DNA of 64,000 bases from Rhea pennata. Taxonomy: Eukaryota; Chordata; Aves; Rheiformes; Rheidae. Every line of letters starts with the position of its first letter. Within the stretch, counting starts at the first letter, position 1. The DNA lies in assembly GCF_028389875.1 (NCBI RefSeq), contig NW_026907680.1:1364001-1428000 (forward strand), written 5' to 3'. The translations under genes and the position numbers were made by a program. Positions 62,386 to 64,000 of the stretch are shown here, in pieces. Below the pieces are notes generated by a model. The model was not told the DNA's origin and made no database searches. It was given only the letters and a program-made list of their open reading frames with translations.

Positions 62386-63187
62386 CTTCACAAGGCTTGA
62401 CAAGAGCATGCAGACTTTTCCTCAGCCTCCAAAATTGCCCTGAGACACCCAGCACTGCTCTCCGCAAATGAGCAGCATCCACATTTATTTCACCTACGCG
62501 CTAGGAGAAAAGGCCCTCCTCTTCCAAAAGGACCACTTACATTGACTTTCCCAAAGGTCTGGAAGCTGAAAGCAGAAGCAGCAGCAGAAAGAAGCCAAGA
62601 GCAGGCTCTGACAGGCACTTGCTCCGGGCTGCCCAGCCAGCAAGAGGCCCTAGTCCTCATGGCAGAGTTTAAAAGGCATTCAGGCGGCACGGCTCCCTTC
62701 TGCCGGGCAGGGCGGCAGGGCTGTGTGAGCAGGGTGTGCGTGCAGCCAGGTGTGCCCAGGGCTGTGCCTGAGAGCAGTGTCCTGGGAGGTCAGGGTGCCC
62801 AGGGCCATGCCTCTGCCACCTGCGATGGTCAGCACTCAGCCCGCCTGGGCAACTGCCTGCAGGGCTGTAGGGAGAAGCCGTGGGGGGAAGGAGCAGCCCA
62901 CAAAAGGGCAGGATCACAGTGCCCCAGAGCGGGGGCTGCGTGGGGCAAGGCTGCTCAGAGCTGCTGCTCAGCCCCAGGAGCTTGCCCGGAGGAAAGTCAA
63001 GGCAGGGACGACTCCACAGGGAAAGAGGTTTCCCCAGTGTTGGCTTTCTGTTCCACGCTGTTTTTTGGGGGGAAGGGAAAAGGAGGTGCCAAGGCTGGAG
63101 AAGAGCTGGAGACTGGGGAGGCTGCTGAGGGGTCAGCAGGTCTGTGAGGAAGCTCAGAAAGTGCTTTTGCCCCTGCTCTGCCCATGC

Positions 63188-63206
63188 ACAGCAGCAGCAG
63201 CAGCAG
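63188..63206 (+). repeat. CAG trinucleotide repeat, copy 2
   Basis: Counterpart of 31,857-31,877 with five to six CAG units. Confidence 0.88.
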
Positions 63207-63767
63207 CTCTGCTGGCCCCAGGAGCCTTTTTGGAGCTGCTCCTTGGCACCTGCCAAGAGGTGCGTGCCCCGAAGCAGTGCCCTGCTGCTGGGAGGGATCT
63301 CTGGGGCACAGACAAGTGCCCCAGAAGTGGGCTGGGGTCTGTTGGCTAAGGCAGGCAATGGACGCAGGAGAGGGCATTTGGTGCTGACAGGAAAAGCTGC
63401 AGGCGGTGGAGCCATGGTGCGAGAAGGGGAGGAAGGTAGAGCAGAAGTGCGGTGGGAGGGAGAGTTAGGGAATTTAGCTCTCTTCCCCTCCAGTGCAGAC
63501 GTTTTCTTCCCAGAAAACCCCACATGGCCTCTGCCAGCCCGCAGAGCCTCTGCCCCACAGACCCCAGGGCAGGCACTACCTTCTCTGCAGACAGACCTCT
63601 GGCTGAGGAGAGGGTCTGACTCCAACGAGATGTTACTCCAGCCTAGGCCTCTCTTGCAAAGGCTGGAGCAGCAGCAAGTACACGGAGGTTCTGCTTGCAG
63701 ACTGCAGCTCACTAAGTGCTTGAGGCCAGTGTTGCGAGAGCTGCTGGTGCTTCAGCACAGTCTTTCT

Positions 63768-64000
63768 AGCACAGGCTGGAACAGCAGCAATTAAATGCAG
63801 AACCGCAAAGAATGCAGTGATTGCCCCAACAGGGTCTTCTTCCAGCAGCCTGGGGCCTGGGAGCTTCCTCAGCCAGAGGCAGGAGCCACAAAGCCTTTGT
63901 CCGCTTGGTCCTTCCAGAAGCACACCCCCACCTTGGGCTGAAAGCACACCGTCAACCTGTGGCAGGGTCACATGCGCCTCCTTGCTTGGCTTCTCTCTTC
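63768..64000 (+). repeat. Start of a further arm copy
   Basis: Matches 32,440-32,680 in direct orientation (CAACAGGGTCTTCTTCCAGC and following). This is the inner end of the arm, so provirus and TMEM209 sequence should follow off the window. Confidence 0.85.

Larger units (their letters stand above)
57824..62682 (-). pseudogene. CCDC81-like: CCDC81-like copy 2, lacking promoter and HU-domain exons
   Basis: Retains the last exon (57,940-57,824, 39 codons), penultimate exon (58,870-58,607), two array units (markers at 59,198 and 60,872; exon A at 60,422-60,337) and the charged-linker exon (about 61,497-61,765). The equivalent of 25,830-31,350 is missing, so there is no start exon, no HU-like domain and no native promoter. 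Either it is dead, or it could only be transcribed from another promoter such as the TMEM209 island running rightward, which would be antisense. Confidence 0.7.
56661..64000 (+). repeat. Spacer copy 2 (short form), running into a further arm copy
   Basis: This is a direct-orientation copy of 16,467-32,680 with internal losses. The left junction abuts the unique TMEM209 5' flank at 56,661. An internal junction at about 62,682 joins the equivalent of 25,830 to the equivalent of 31,352, leaving only a short shared CAG/G at the joint. From 63,768 the sequence matches the inner end of the right arm (32,440 onward), so a further arm should follow beyond base 64,000. Confidence 0.88.

Overview
The window is avian nuclear DNA. 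The evidence is several CR1 LINE 3' ends finishing in the bird-type octamer repeat (ATTCTGTG), a TMEM209 gene with normal vertebrate intron/exon structure, a gammaretrovirus-like endogenous provirus, and a CpG-island promoter. It is an ampliconic region, not ordinary single-copy sequence.

Layout. Bases 1 to about 15,640 form the left arm of a very large inverted repeat, and about 32,430 to 47,484 form the right arm. The left arm is cut by the window edge while still matching. A spacer of about 16.8 kb (15,640-32,430) separates them. A shortened, rearranged copy of that spacer lies in direct orientation at 56,661-63,768. The last ~230 bases (63,768-64,000) match the inner end of the right arm again, so a further arm copy probably starts at the window edge. 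The locus therefore looks like one inverted arm plus a tandem unit of about 31 kb.

Genes. Each arm carries TMEM209, pointing tail-to-tail toward the centre. The right copy (- strand, 54,566 to 42,578) shows all 14 coding exons (1,683 bases, 560 residues) and a CpG-island promoter whose core is tandemly duplicated. However, the splice acceptor of coding exon 9 reads TG instead of AG. The left copy (+ strand) shows exons 9-14 (401-4,830) and keeps that acceptor; its 5' part lies off the window. The spacer carries a minus-strand gene that I identify as CCDC81-like. It has a start exon, HU-type domain exons, a charged linker, a 1.6 kb exon-bearing unit repeated four times, and a final exon expanded by a Gly/Ser-rich coding minisatellite. 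The second spacer copy lacks the promoter and HU exons, has only two repeat units, and has the last exon collapsed in frame from 840 to 117 bases.

Mobile DNA. Both arms share the same env-less provirus between TMEM209 and the spacer. It is full length with two LTRs on the left. On the right most of the 3' LTR and some flank are gone in a ~634-base deletion. gag and pol are broken in both copies. Both arms also contain a CR1 end, and another CR1 sits exactly at the junction where the second spacer copy begins. The inner 3 kb of each arm holds exon-like blocks that I cannot assign to a gene.

All homology calls come from reading the translated sequence; no alignment or search was run. Coordinates of splice sites were counted by hand and may be off by a base or two.
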